Shown in pieces: positions 45,467 to 55,260 of a stretch of 64,000 nt of DNA. The stretch is from Sternotherus odoratus (Eukaryota > Chordata > Testudines > Kinosternidae), in NCBI GenBank assembly GCA_032164245.1, contig JAVMKO010000003.1, forward strand, positions 139,179,259 to 139,243,258, given 5' to 3'. Position 1 is the first letter of the stretch; every line of letters starts with the position of its first letter. A program made the translations under genes and the position numbers. Below the pieces are notes generated by a model, which saw only the letters and a program-made list of their open reading frames with translations, was not told the DNA's origin and searched no databases.

Positions 45467-47223
45467 GTAAATATTTTTTGGCCTTTGAATGTTAAAAAAA
45501 ATTAAAATCTACAGATCACATTCTTATTTCTATTGATTTGGAAAGATGAGATAGGCACCTTCCAAACCAGAAAGATCTTGGTTCCCTATCATAAGGAACA
45601 GAAAAACTACATTAGATATAATGGGGCACCAAAAGAGAGAAAATTGGGTAATCAATGAAAGGAGGTTATGACCTAGTGAGGATTTGTGCATGATGATATA
45701 ATAAAGAAGATTTTTTTAATTGACCATTTGTTTGGTTCAGTTGGCTAATTTCAGGTAGTCCTCACAGGAAAAAGTGTCTTAAGGATGCACATTATAGACC
45801 CTATAAAGCAACAACAATACAAAAGAAAAGTGTGTGCTCTCCTGATAAGGCTTTGCATGCTGAACACATGACCTCTCCTTGTTAATTATCAACTCACATC
45901 AAGTTTACTTACATTAAGATGGTATTTACTATTTCTTTTCGGTTTTGTAGCAGGGTTGAAATAAACATTTCTTCCCTAGAACATCTTGAAAATCATAGGT
46001 CCTTTTACTTTGCTCATGTAGTTGCAATTTTTAAGATTTCAATTAATCTTTTGTTACACATAAACTTTATTTTTTGTTTTTATATGAATTTTACATATGG
46101 TATATATTTAAAGATGATTTTTAAGTGATGGATGTGAACTATTTGCCATGTATTTTTAGTGCACATATATATTGGCTTCGGAAATTTTATGAACAATCTT
46201 TGTTATTGAGTTTTATGTTCTGATTAGAGTGGTAATAAAGGAAGCAGTTTTCTTGAGGAATGGCTAAGATATAAATATTATTTCCCAATAATCTTGGGTG
46301 TTGTTTATTTCTTAATAAGAGAAGCACTTTTATGAAATTCATACCAGTAGCACAAAGTCAGTGGGAGTTCTGAGTGCACATGAAATGCAGGACTGCACCC
46401 TTAATGGAATGCTAAAGTGCTCTTTTATTCCCGTCAAGTGTGCTGCTTGTTTTGTTTGTTTTAAAAACTAATATTGTTCAAAGTTTGGGTAATGAACTGT
46501 AAAATGGAAGAATGTATTTTTCAGAAAGAGAGGTAAACTGATTTATTATAGATGCAAGTGGCAGATCATTGCATTATTATTCTGATTATGTTATTTATTT
46601 GCTACTTGACAAGGTAAGGTAGTCATGGAAAATCTTTTTCCGTGTTGCTTGTGAAGAATACAGGTTTGCCACAAACATGACTGGAATATAATAAAATGTA
46701 CCTGGTTCTCGGAAGCCAAATAATTTGTTTATTATATAAAGATTCATATGATGAAAGAATGTTTGCTAAGGATGTAAATAGAGAGCGACTGTGACACTTC
46801 TGGATACAGGGTGAATCACTACCACTTCTTACAACCTGAGAGAACCGTGTCTGTGCCTACGGGGGAAAACTTGCCCCAAACTACTGGCTGCTGGCAATAT
46901 CAGTGCCCCATTCCAGGTTTCGCATGCCCTGTTATTTCCCTCTGCAGGCTAGCAGTTTGCACAGCCCATCCCTTAAGCTTCCTAAATGAGCCTTTGGGGG
47001 CAGAGCAGAGATTACCTGTGGTGAAATCAGTGGAGATAGTTAGCCACAGAGTTCTGCTTTGTCCATAGGGCATAGGCCTCTCCAACCTGTCTGAACACTC
47101 CACTTTGTTACACTTGAGTCCCTCGACTGCTGGGCACAAGCAGATTTACTCCCTCTGTGGAAGCAGTGCCTCAGTTCACTAGCTTCACCTCAGTTCAACG
47201 CTCTTCTTAACCCCTAGCACTTG
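45467..47223 (+). other. MTA3 intron 6, 5' part
   Basis: AT-rich sequence follows the GTAAATATT donor. The stretch 46790-47220 is less AT-rich and looks like an old inserted repeat ('ggggaaaacttgccccaaac', 'ggcataggcctctccaacct'), but I cannot name it. No MTA3 exon 7 is visible. Confidence 0.4.
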
Positions 47224-47474
47224 GCTTGTCTACACATACAGTGCTGCAGTGGTGAAATTGCTGTGCTTAGTGACTGAAGATGCTGTCTACCCCCGATGGG
47301 AGAGCTATTCCTGTGAGTGTAGGTAATCCACCTCAACAAGAGGCAGTAGCTATGTCAATAGGAGATTGTTGACATAGCACTGTTTACACCAGGAGTTTGG
47401 TTGGTATAACTGCGTTGCTCATAGGTGTGGATTTGTGTGATATAGTTATACCAACATAAATCTGTAAGCCTTGG
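47224..47474. mobile_element. MITE-like element, 'gcttgtctacac' family
   Basis: The left end 'gcttgtctacacatacagtg' resembles the inverse of the right end of the element at 60789-61050 ('gtagacaaggcc'). Its own right end is eroded, so the border is uncertain. Confidence 0.5.
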
Positions 47475-47560
47475 TTATGTCTCTAGTAAAACCAAATAGA
47501 AGTCTATTTGGCAAAACTTAAGATAAAAATCCAAATAGAAGATAAAAATCCAAATCCAAG

Positions 47561-47696
47561 TAAGTATGGGCTCTAGATTGCATTTTATATTCTCCTTTGA
47601 TCTGTAACCATATGTTTTCAGTCCTTATAGGTAGACTGAAAACATATGGTTACAGACCAAAGGAGAATATAAAATGCAATCTAGAGCCCATACTTA
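47561..47696. repeat. Long hairpin, 63-bp arms with one mismatch
   Basis: The left arm 47561-47623 ('taagtatgggctctagattg' ...) and the right arm 47634-47696 (... 'caatctagagcccatactta') are inverse copies apart from one base. The loop is 10 bp. Just before the left arm, 'agataaaaatccaaat' is duplicated in tandem. The arms are AT-rich and do not look like the end of any transposon in this window. Confidence 0.95.
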
Positions 47697-47829
47697 TTAA
47701 CAAATCAATTTTCTATCTAATAAGGTATTACGTACCCAGTGGTCAGTCTATACAGCACTTCTACAGTTGATAACTTCATGGTTTGACTTTACAACCATAA
47801 GAGACAGAGTTTTGTATGGCACTTATATC

Positions 47830-48462
47830 TAGGGCCCTACCAAATTCATGACCATAAAAAACACATCACGAACTGTGAAATCTGGTCTCCCCCATGAAAT
47901 CAGGTCTTTTGTAAGTTTTTATCCTATACTATACAGATTTCACGAGAAAACCAGCGTTTCTCAAATTGGAGGTCCCTACCCAAAAGGGAGTTGCAAGAGG
48001 GTCGCAGTATTGCCACCCTTACTTCTGCGCTGCCTTCAGAGCTGGATGGTTGGAAAGCGGTAGCTGTTGGCTGGGCACCCAGCTCTGAAGGCAGTGCTCC
48101 GCCAGCAGCAGTGCAGAAGTCAGAGTGGCAATACCATACCATGCCACCTTTACTTCTGCGCAGCTGCTGGCGGCGGCTCTGTCTTCAGAGCTGGGCTCCC
48201 GGCCAGCAGTTGCTCTCTGCAGCTGCCCAGCTCTGAAGGGAGCGCCACTGTCAGCAGCAGCACAGAAGTATGGGTAGCGTACTGCAACCGTCTCTACAAT
48301 AACTTTGTGATTCCCCCACAACTCCTTTTTGAGTCAGGACCCCTCCAATTACAACACTGTCAAATTTCAGATTTAAATTGCTGAAATCATGAAATTTACT
48401 ATTTAAAAAACCCTATGACCATGAAATTGACCAAAATGGACCATGAATTTGGTAGGGCCTTA
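47830..48462. mobile_element. hAT-like MITE, TAGGGCCCTACCAAATTCATG ends
   Basis: The left end 'tagggccctaccaaattcat' and the right end 'atgaatttggtagggcctta' are inverted. The flanks CTTATATC (47822-47829) and CTTACATC (48463-48470) agree at seven of eight bases. The middle (48010-48290) contains inverted GC-rich units around 'acttctgcgctgccttcaga' and 'ccagctctgaag'. It has no coding capacity. Confidence 0.88.
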
Positions 48463-48724
48463 CTTACATCTATTGTTACAAGCCTTGCTCTTGTAGAGCT
48501 TGTTATTCCCAGAAGCATAGTGAGTGATGAGAAATTCAGGCTGTTATGTAGGCAAGAATTAGTCCATCAGTATCCCTAGAGGAAAAGGGGGGGCAAATAT
48601 ATTCCTTGAGCCTTTGTGCCAACCTCCAAGTGGCATAAGAGCACAGGTCAGCTGTCAAACTGCCTCTGGGTGTGACCTGACACCATTTTCTGAATTATAG
48701 CAAAGTTGATTCCTGTGAACTAGG

Positions 48725-48915
48725 GGCTAGAGTACTGGAGTACTGGTTTCAGGAGATCTGGGTTTTATTACTAGTTCTGTCATTGGCCAGCTGGGTGACA
48801 TCTAACAAGTAATTTCACCTCCCCGTGCCTCAGTTTCCTCATCTGTAAAATGAAGATAATGCTACTGGACCTTCTGTAAGGCTCTTTAGAATCTATTGAT
48901 TAAAAATGCTATGTG
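48725..48915 (+). mobile_element. MIR SINE
   Basis: 'tgggtgacatctaacaagta', 'atttcacctccccgtgcctc' and 'agtttcctcatctgtaaaat' in order form the conserved core and 3' part of the mammalian-wide interspersed repeat, an ancient amniote SINE. Confidence 0.9.
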
Positions 48916-50428
48916 TGAGCGAGGGTTGTTTTAACAACTAGGATTCTCAGTCACAGAATGGAATCTGAAAAAAAGCTGGTTAAATAGAGTTTATGGAAAA
49001 AAATAGTAATTCTTGTGAAGATGGGATCTTGTGAAAATTTGTGAGTCTTGAAATAGAGATTCAGGCCCACATTTTCAAAAGTGTCTAATGATTTGGGTGC
49101 CCAACCTATGATACTTTAAGAGTCTGATTTTTCAGAAAGTCTTGAGCACCCCTCTCCCCTTTAAAAATCAGGTCTCTTTAAAGTGTCAAGTTGGACACCC
49201 AAAAATGGAGGCATCAAAAATCAGTGATCGCTTTTGAAAAGTTTAAACCGTAGATAATCTAGTTATACTATGCAATAAGTTCAGAATGTTAGTAACTTCA
49301 TACAGATCCAGTATACAGGGAGCAGTTTCAGAATAAAAGTAGAGGAAAAATACCATGTTCATAAGTCACCAGAAGACAGAAGTTTTAAGAAATCCTCCCA
49401 TACCTTATATTAAGAAAAGAAAAATATTAGTGACATGCACCATTAGTTTGTTTTGAATGTTTACTGTCATAACAATTGGAACGAAAGCACCGAAAGCATG
49501 CTAATTCAGATTAGCTTTCAGAAGGCTGGTCGCAAAGTGGCTGTTAAATGGAAAAGTTCTTTGAATTGTGAAAATGTCTAAGCGTATTCAGTAAGGACCA
49601 AATTATTTTGCTATAAACATACCTGATGGCTTCTATTAGGTTTGTAAACCGAAAATTCAGATTTTACCAAATGAAGATTTACATTGTGTCTGCCTCCAGT
49701 GTTTCACATTTTGGGGGGCCTATTCAGGCACAAAAAATGAGTTGGTGCCTATCTCTGTACTGTGTGTATTGATTTTGTTTCCCTTGAAATTAACTTTTTT
49801 TCTTCCCCAAGTAATATAAATCAGCAAAATCCAGAAACACTTTAAATAGCACACAAACCAAAGATCTGATTGTGCTTCCTAGACTTTGTTTTATGGTTAA
49901 ATTAGATTCACTTGTATTTCATTTTAATTTTTGTGGTGAAAAATGTAGTTTGCTTTTAAAAAATAAAAAAAAGCTTTAAAAAAATCTAAAAAAAAACCCC
50001 ACATAAAATGAGGCCATTGTAGGTTTGGCTGTTCTTTGTCTTCTAAAGCAGTATTTTTAGATAGTTGTCCTTATGTTAATAATGTATTTAATAGTTATGA
50101 ACACATATAAGAGCATATAGCTATTCGGTAGGAAAATAACTTGTACTGTGTTAGCACAGCTTCCAGAAAGACTGAGCTTGCTGCCTTTGTAAAGCTGCAG
50201 GCCCTTGTCAGGTTGGGTGTCACCTAAAGCTGGATGCTATTTCTCTTCTCTGGTAAGTAAGGCTAAGATTGTCATTGAGTTGTGGAAGTGATTTCCAGTG
50301 ACCTCTGTGACATTGGGGGCCCCGCAGCTGAGCAGCCGCCGCCGGCAGTGGGGGACTCTGCAGTAACCCAGCTGCCATGAGCAACAGTCTCCCTCCTCTG
50401 CTGCTCAGTGGGCAGAGGTGGGGGGCCA
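48916..50428 (+). other. Intron 6 sequence
   Basis: AT-rich. The stretch 49070-49240 ('cacattttcaaaagtgtcta', 'tggacacccaaaaatggagg') looks like an old repeat often seen in reptile introns, family unknown to me. No gene is seen. Confidence 0.45.
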
Positions 50429-50632
50429 CAGCTGCTACACATACACATGCTAGTTCTTATCAAGCTAGGTTGCTAAAAATAGTAGTGTGACCACAGTGAC
50501 TTGGTCTAGCAACCCAAATATGTACCTCAGACTAACGCATGACTAGCCAGAGCCGGTGCTCACACGGTCTCACCCACACTGCTATTTTTATTGTGCTAGC
50601 TTGGTCAGAACTAGTGCATGTATAGCTGCCTG
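50429..50632. mobile_element. MITE with about 35-bp inverted ends
   Basis: The left end 'cagctgctacacatacacat', continuing 'gctagttcttatcaagctag', is inverted with a few differences at 'ctagcttggtcagaactagt', continuing 'gcatgtatagctgcctg'. The inner copies 'aaaatagtagtgtg' and 'cacactgctattttt' are also inverted. No target duplication is obvious. Confidence 0.65.
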
Positions 50633-51068
50633 AAAGGGTATTACATTTCCCAGCTGCAGTGCTGGTGTCCATGTAGTTACATATTAAGGACCAGACCATG
50701 AGTTGAGAATCGCAGAAATTATGCTCCTGTGACTGTTAGTTTCTTACTGTAGGATTGAGGCAGAGGTCCACTGAGGAATCACTGTTCCTTTAGTATTTAT
50801 TATTCATTTATCCACAAGTGCTTTCCTCTAAGAAAGCTTCAATAAAGTGCTTAATGTTAGAAAGAGTCTTAACTGATGAACAATTTCCCCTAGGTTCCCA
50901 GCTAGACAAGAATTACAGTAGTCTTGTTGGTAGAAGCAAAAACATGACCTAGTTAACTTTTGACATCAGCACACAAAAGAATAGGTTTGACTCTGCTAAT
51001 AACATTTTTTTGTGGGGAATTACTGGGAAAAGCCCTTTGGTAATGTTCCACTGCAACTCCTTCTAACT

Positions 51069-51451
51069 CACTGGTCCCCAAACCTTTCATGGTTGCGCCT
51101 CCTCTCCCCTTCCCACCCACCCACAGCTGGGACCAGGAGCAGGGCCATGGTTCCTGGGGAAGGGCACGGACGGGGCTGAGGCTGGGGCCGCAGCTGGGGG
51201 CGGGGCTGGGACAAGAGCCATGGTTGTGGGGTGGGGCTGAGGCAATGGCCAGGAGAAGAAGCCATGGCTGGTCCATGACTGGGGGCTGGAGTGGAGCCAG
51301 GGGTCGGGCTGGAGCGGAGCTGGGAGTGGAATGGGGCTGGGTAGTGCTCCCTCGCTGTCCTCTATAGGGACTGTCCCGGGCCCGTCAACCCTCCCCAAAT
51401 TTTCCTCCACACCCCCCTAAGGGGGTGTGCCCTGCAGTTTGGGGACCATTG
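51069..51451. mobile_element. hAT-type MITE with perfect 8-bp duplication
   Basis: The ends CACTGGTCCCCAAAC and 'gtttggggaccattg' are inverted. The flanks are a perfect TTCTAACT duplication (51061-51068 and 51452-51459). The G-rich core repeats 'gggctgaggctggggc'-like words. Frames of about 100 codons in it are artefacts. Confidence 0.93.
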
Positions 51452-51459
51452 TTCTAACT

Positions 51460-52683
51460 ACATGTAACTTCAGTCTGGATTCTTTTTCTGGTTTATTGTC
51501 CACACTGAGGATGTCCCAGCAGAATTTGGTTAGGACAAGATCCAGGCCAAAAGTAACTGGGGTCAAATGCTTTATTTTGCTGCTTTTTTAACACTGGGGG
51601 GAGGGAGGAAATAGCAACTTTTTCTGTGGCGGCACAACACTGAGCTCGCAATGCCCTTCCTCCTTTAATGCCTTGTCTCTGTCCAAAGTTGCACTTCTGT
51701 GGTTTGAAACACAGAAAGGACACTCTTCATTCAGTTTAAGCCAGTCTCATTACACTGCCTGTTCTTAAAGTTGTCTGACACTTCCAAGTATAAGACCCTG
51801 TTTTCATTTGCATTAACTTTGTTAAATTGTAACTGTATGGGCTGAAATTTTCCAGTCTTGGTTGTCTGCCTCAGGCTGCATTTTTCTGGAAAATTTCAGC
51901 CAAAACAGTTCAGTTGTTTCTAAGAATGAGATCAGTGAAAAATATATTTTTTTCTCCATGTTTAAAAATTCTGGTGAGCTTTTCTTTCAAAGAAAAAATG
52001 CTTTGAAACAGGGACTTGAAATTTGGCAACGGGGTGACCTTTGTGTGAGGGATGTGTCTTTCGCTGTCCATGTGAAAATCTGCCTAAATTTGGCCAAGTT
52101 TTATAAACCTTCAAAAAATCACATCTTGCACATGCTCATTAAAGACTTGCTAGGGTTTCACAGCTAAAAACGCCAAAAATTCCATCTGCAGTAAGCATCC
52201 TCCCCTCAGGGCTGAGCGTGACTTTCCCTAGATTGTGGCTCTAAACTGTGGTGAGCCAGGCTGGGTCTGGTCACTGGAATAGAAGGCAAGAAAGCCTTTC
52301 TCTCCTGTGTTCTCTGTGATGCCCCTGCTGGCAGCCAAGCATATGGAACTTGGAGTTGGAGGAGTAGATTGGGACAAGAGAGTGGGAGGATTTTTGGGGG
52401 AAGGGGGACCCACAACTGGGATTGGAGTTTGGCAGGAGGTGGGAGGAGAGGTGGGTAAGGTGACTGGGACTGGGAGCTGGAGAGGGAAATAGGGAATGCA
52501 GATTATGTGAAGAAAATGATGAGAGCTGGTGGGGCAAGAGTAAGAATGGAAACCACTGGGGCAGAGGGAAGGATGTGGGAAACAGATCTGACAAGCAACT
52601 GGATAAGGAGACTGGGGGCAGAGAGTGGGTAGGATTGGCAAAGAGACTGGGATGGAGAAGCTGGAAGTGTGTTGGGGCCTGTT
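51460..52683 (+). other. Intron 6 sequence, partly purine-rich
   Basis: The part from 52220 to 52680 is G/A-rich ('gactgggactgggagctgga') and gives a long minus-strand frame rich in Pro and Ser with no recognisable domain. It may be an old repeat next to the SINE. No gene is supported. Confidence 0.4.
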
Positions 52684-52869
52684 TGAAGTGGAAGGATGGC
52701 TCAGTGGTTTGTAAACTAGGGCTGCGAGGTCAATCCTTGAGGCCATTTAGGGAGATGGGGCAAAAATCTGTTGGATGATTTAAGTGGGGATTGGTCCTGC
52801 TTTGAGCAGGGTGTTGGATCAGGTCTCCTGACTGGTGAGACTCAGGTCCTTTTCCAACCTTGATATTCA
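52684..52869 (+). mobile_element. tRNA-headed SINE with CR1 tail
   Basis: The head 'ggatggctcagtggtttgta' looks like a pol III A box, and 'ctgcgaggtcaatccttga' looks like a B box. The segment 'gggatctggggcaaa'-like ('ggagatggggcaaaaatc') follows, then the CR1-type tail 'gattggtcctgctttgagca' and 'ccaaccttgatattcaagg'. This structure is that of turtle/reptile tRNA SINEs that borrow a CR1 3' end. Confidence 0.8.
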
Positions 52870-52886
52870 AGGAAGAGTCAAACTTG

Positions 52887-53830
52887 AGGAATGGACAGAA
52901 GAGTCTGGGCCACATCGACACCACCCTATACCGAAAACCTACCGACAGCTATGCCTACCTTCATGCCACCAGCTTCCATCCCGGACATACCACACGATCC
53001 ATTGTCTACAGCCAAGCACTGAGGTACAATCGGATTTGCTCCAACCCCTCAGACAGAGACCAACACCTACGAGATCTTCACCAAGCTTTCTCAAAACTAC
53101 AATACCCGCACAAGGAAATAAGGACACAGATCAACAGAGCCAGACGTGTACCCAGAAGCCTGCTGCTGCAAGACAAGCCCAAGAAAGAAAACAACAGAAC
53201 ACCACTGGCCATCACCTACAGTCCTCAGTTAAAACCTCTGCAACGCATCATCAGTGACCTACAACCCATCCTGGACAATAATCCCTCACTTTCACAGGCC
53301 TTGGGAGGAAGGCCAGTCCTGGCACACAGACAACCTGCCAACCTTAAACAAATTCTCACCAGCAACAGCACACTGCACCACAATAACTCCAACTCAGGAA
53401 CCAATCCATGCAACAAACCTCGATGCCAACTCTGCCCACATATCTACACCAGCAACACCATCACAGGACCTAACCAGATCAACCATACCATCACTGGTTC
53501 ATTCACCTGCACATCAACCAATGTCATATATGCCATTATATGCCACCACTGTCCCTCTGCTATGTACATCGGCCAAACTGGACAGTCCCTACGAAAAAGG
53601 ATAAATGCACACAAATCAGATATCAGGAATCAGAATCAGGAATGGCAATATACAAAAACCTGTAGGAGAACACTTCAACCTGCCTGGACACACAGTTACA
53701 GATTTAAAAGTCACCATACTGCAGCAAAAAAACTTCAAGTCCAGACTGCAAAGGGAAACTGCAGAGCTACAATTCATTTGCAAATTCAACACAATCTCGG
53801 ATTGAACAAAGACCTACAATGGCTTGCTAA
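52887..53830 (+). pseudogene. Penelope-like RT end, linker and GIY-YIG endonuclease
   Basis: In the first frame the protein reads GHIDTTLYRKPTDSYAYLHA, the end of the reverse transcriptase, with a typical LYRKPT motif. A linker with a CX2-5C...C motif (CNKPRCQLC) follows, and then NVIYAIICHHCPSAMYIGQT continuing GQSLRKRINAHKSDIRN. This is the GIY-YIG endonuclease core, with the Y.IGQT motif, the R and the H. Near 53625-53645 the frame shifts, and the rest reads on in another frame (NIQKPVGEHFNLPGHTVTDL, KVTILQQKNFKSRLQRETAE). The copy is 5'-truncated and frameshifted, so it cannot move by itself. An in-frame ATG at the start is incidental. Confidence 0.9.
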
Positions 53831-54010
53831 TTACAAAAATAGCTTCTCCTCTTTCCATGTTTACACCCCCCATTCAAATGCTAGAAGAATAACCCACCCT
53901 CCCTGATTGGAGGTAACAAGCTGGTTCAGCCTAATTGGACTAACCTTTTTACCTCCCACCTGGTTCTTGCCTACTTTTCTATACCTGCCTCTGGACACTT
54001 CCACTGCTTG

Positions 54011-54052
54011 CATCCGACGAAGTGGGTATTAGCCCATGAAAGCTTATGCTTC
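54011..54052 (+). ncRNA. Hammerhead-ribozyme-like motif in Penelope 3' end
   Basis: CCGACGA (54014-54020) stands where the hammerhead core box CUGANGA is expected. It is followed by stem II, GTGGG (54022-54026) with CCCAT (54033-54037), then GAAA (54038-54041), a two-base stem III GC/GC (54042-54043 with 54048-54049), and a TT that could be the cleavage site. Penelope-like elements are known to carry hammerheads near their ends. The second base of the core box is C instead of U, so this copy is probably inactive. Confidence 0.5.
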
Positions 54053-54085
54053 AAAACTTGATAGTTAGTCTTTAAGGTGCCACAG

Positions 54086-55252
54086 GACTTTGTTACCATG
54101 GTTTCTGAGTCTCACCATTCCTCTGCTGTCAGCACATACTTGTGAAAGACAGTGGCAACACGTGTCATTCCCCTCTGGTGCTGGTCCAAACAAAGGATGA
54201 TAGCCCATTGCTGCTATGAGCTACTTTGTTATCTCAAGTGGGATAGTTCTGTGCGATGGATCCATTCCTGCTGATGAACCTTGTGGGTGTCAACAAGATG
54301 CCACATGATGGAATTTCTGATTTTTCAGTTTGCATTTAAAAAAACCCCAAAGGAATTATATGCAAAAATTCACTATTAATGTTGCAATGTCAAGCACTGA
54401 AATGTTAGACAATGCCAAAATTAAGGTTGCCTGTGCATCCTTGTGCATGTGCAGTATGATGCAGTCTTTAATTATATGATCTCATACATTTTTTTGCACA
54501 ATACCCCCGCCTCATTCGGTGCACAGGATGGACCTTCTCTGGGGATAAATCTGGTTTCTCTACAGGACCCCTGCTTCTTTTGTTGCAGAACTTGGAACCT
54601 GTGTACTGAATGAGGCGGGGGACTGCAGGAAGAGAAGGGACAGTCTCATGGCGAAGACAGCGGATTGCTGCCCTGGAGAACTGGATTCTATTTCTGCCGG
54701 CCACAGAGTTCCTATGCAATGCTAGTTAACCCACTAGTCAAACGTTTCACAGGTTGTCACTAATTAAGTATTCCTCATTTTCTTGGTCCTTGACTTGAGA
54801 GTCTGGGAGCTGATTTGCAAACGTTCAGAGCACTCATAGCTGCAGCTGAAGCTGGGAACTGTTCTTTGATCATATAAAATGTGATATAATGTTATATACT
54901 GTGAAAGATCAAGTTCTAGATATCTCAGATTGGATGCCCAGAGTTAGTGGATACTTTTGACCAAAATCTCACCGTGCCTGAGTTTCCAGTCTGAAAAATG
55001 GTGATAATATGGGTCCCTCATCTCAAAGGAGTGTTGTTAAAATATTTGTATTAATACTTGTGAAGCACTCAAATGTATAAGTGATGAGCGCCATAGAAAA
55101 GTTCATGAGGAAATAATTCTCTATTCAGAGCTAAGTTTGAATAGTGTGCAGTAAATAAAGCATGAGCCACTCGTTGGACAAGGGGGATAAAAAACAATGA
55201 ATAGCTGCTTATTAACCGAGCACTGTCCATTCTATGTACTAAATGAGGCTGG
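54086..55252 (+). other. Intron 6 sequence with MIR fragment
   Basis: AT-rich intron between two large elements. It contains a weak MIR 3' part at 54968-55100 ('accgtgcctgagtttccagt', 'ctgaaaaatggtgataatat'). No gene is seen. Confidence 0.5.
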
Positions 55253-55260
55253 AGCCTTGT

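Larger units (their letters stand above)
52887..54085 (+). mobile_element. Penelope-like retroelement, 5'-truncated
   Basis: The element starts inside the reverse transcriptase and keeps the linker, the GIY-YIG endonuclease and the 3' end. It directly follows the SINE. The 3' end, from 54011, is the same tail seen in other places of the window ('gaagtgggtatta', 'aagcttatgctt', 'ggtgccacaggact'), which shows where these tails come from. No second terminal repeat is visible. Confidence 0.88.

Noticed and set aside
50953..51410. Three overlapping frames of about 100 codons
   Set aside because: They lie over the hAT MITE 51069-51451 and reflect its G-rich core.
52228..52746. A 172-codon minus-strand frame rich in Pro, Ser and His
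   Set aside because: It is the complement of a purine-rich stretch, overlaps the SINE head, and shows no domain or splice signals.
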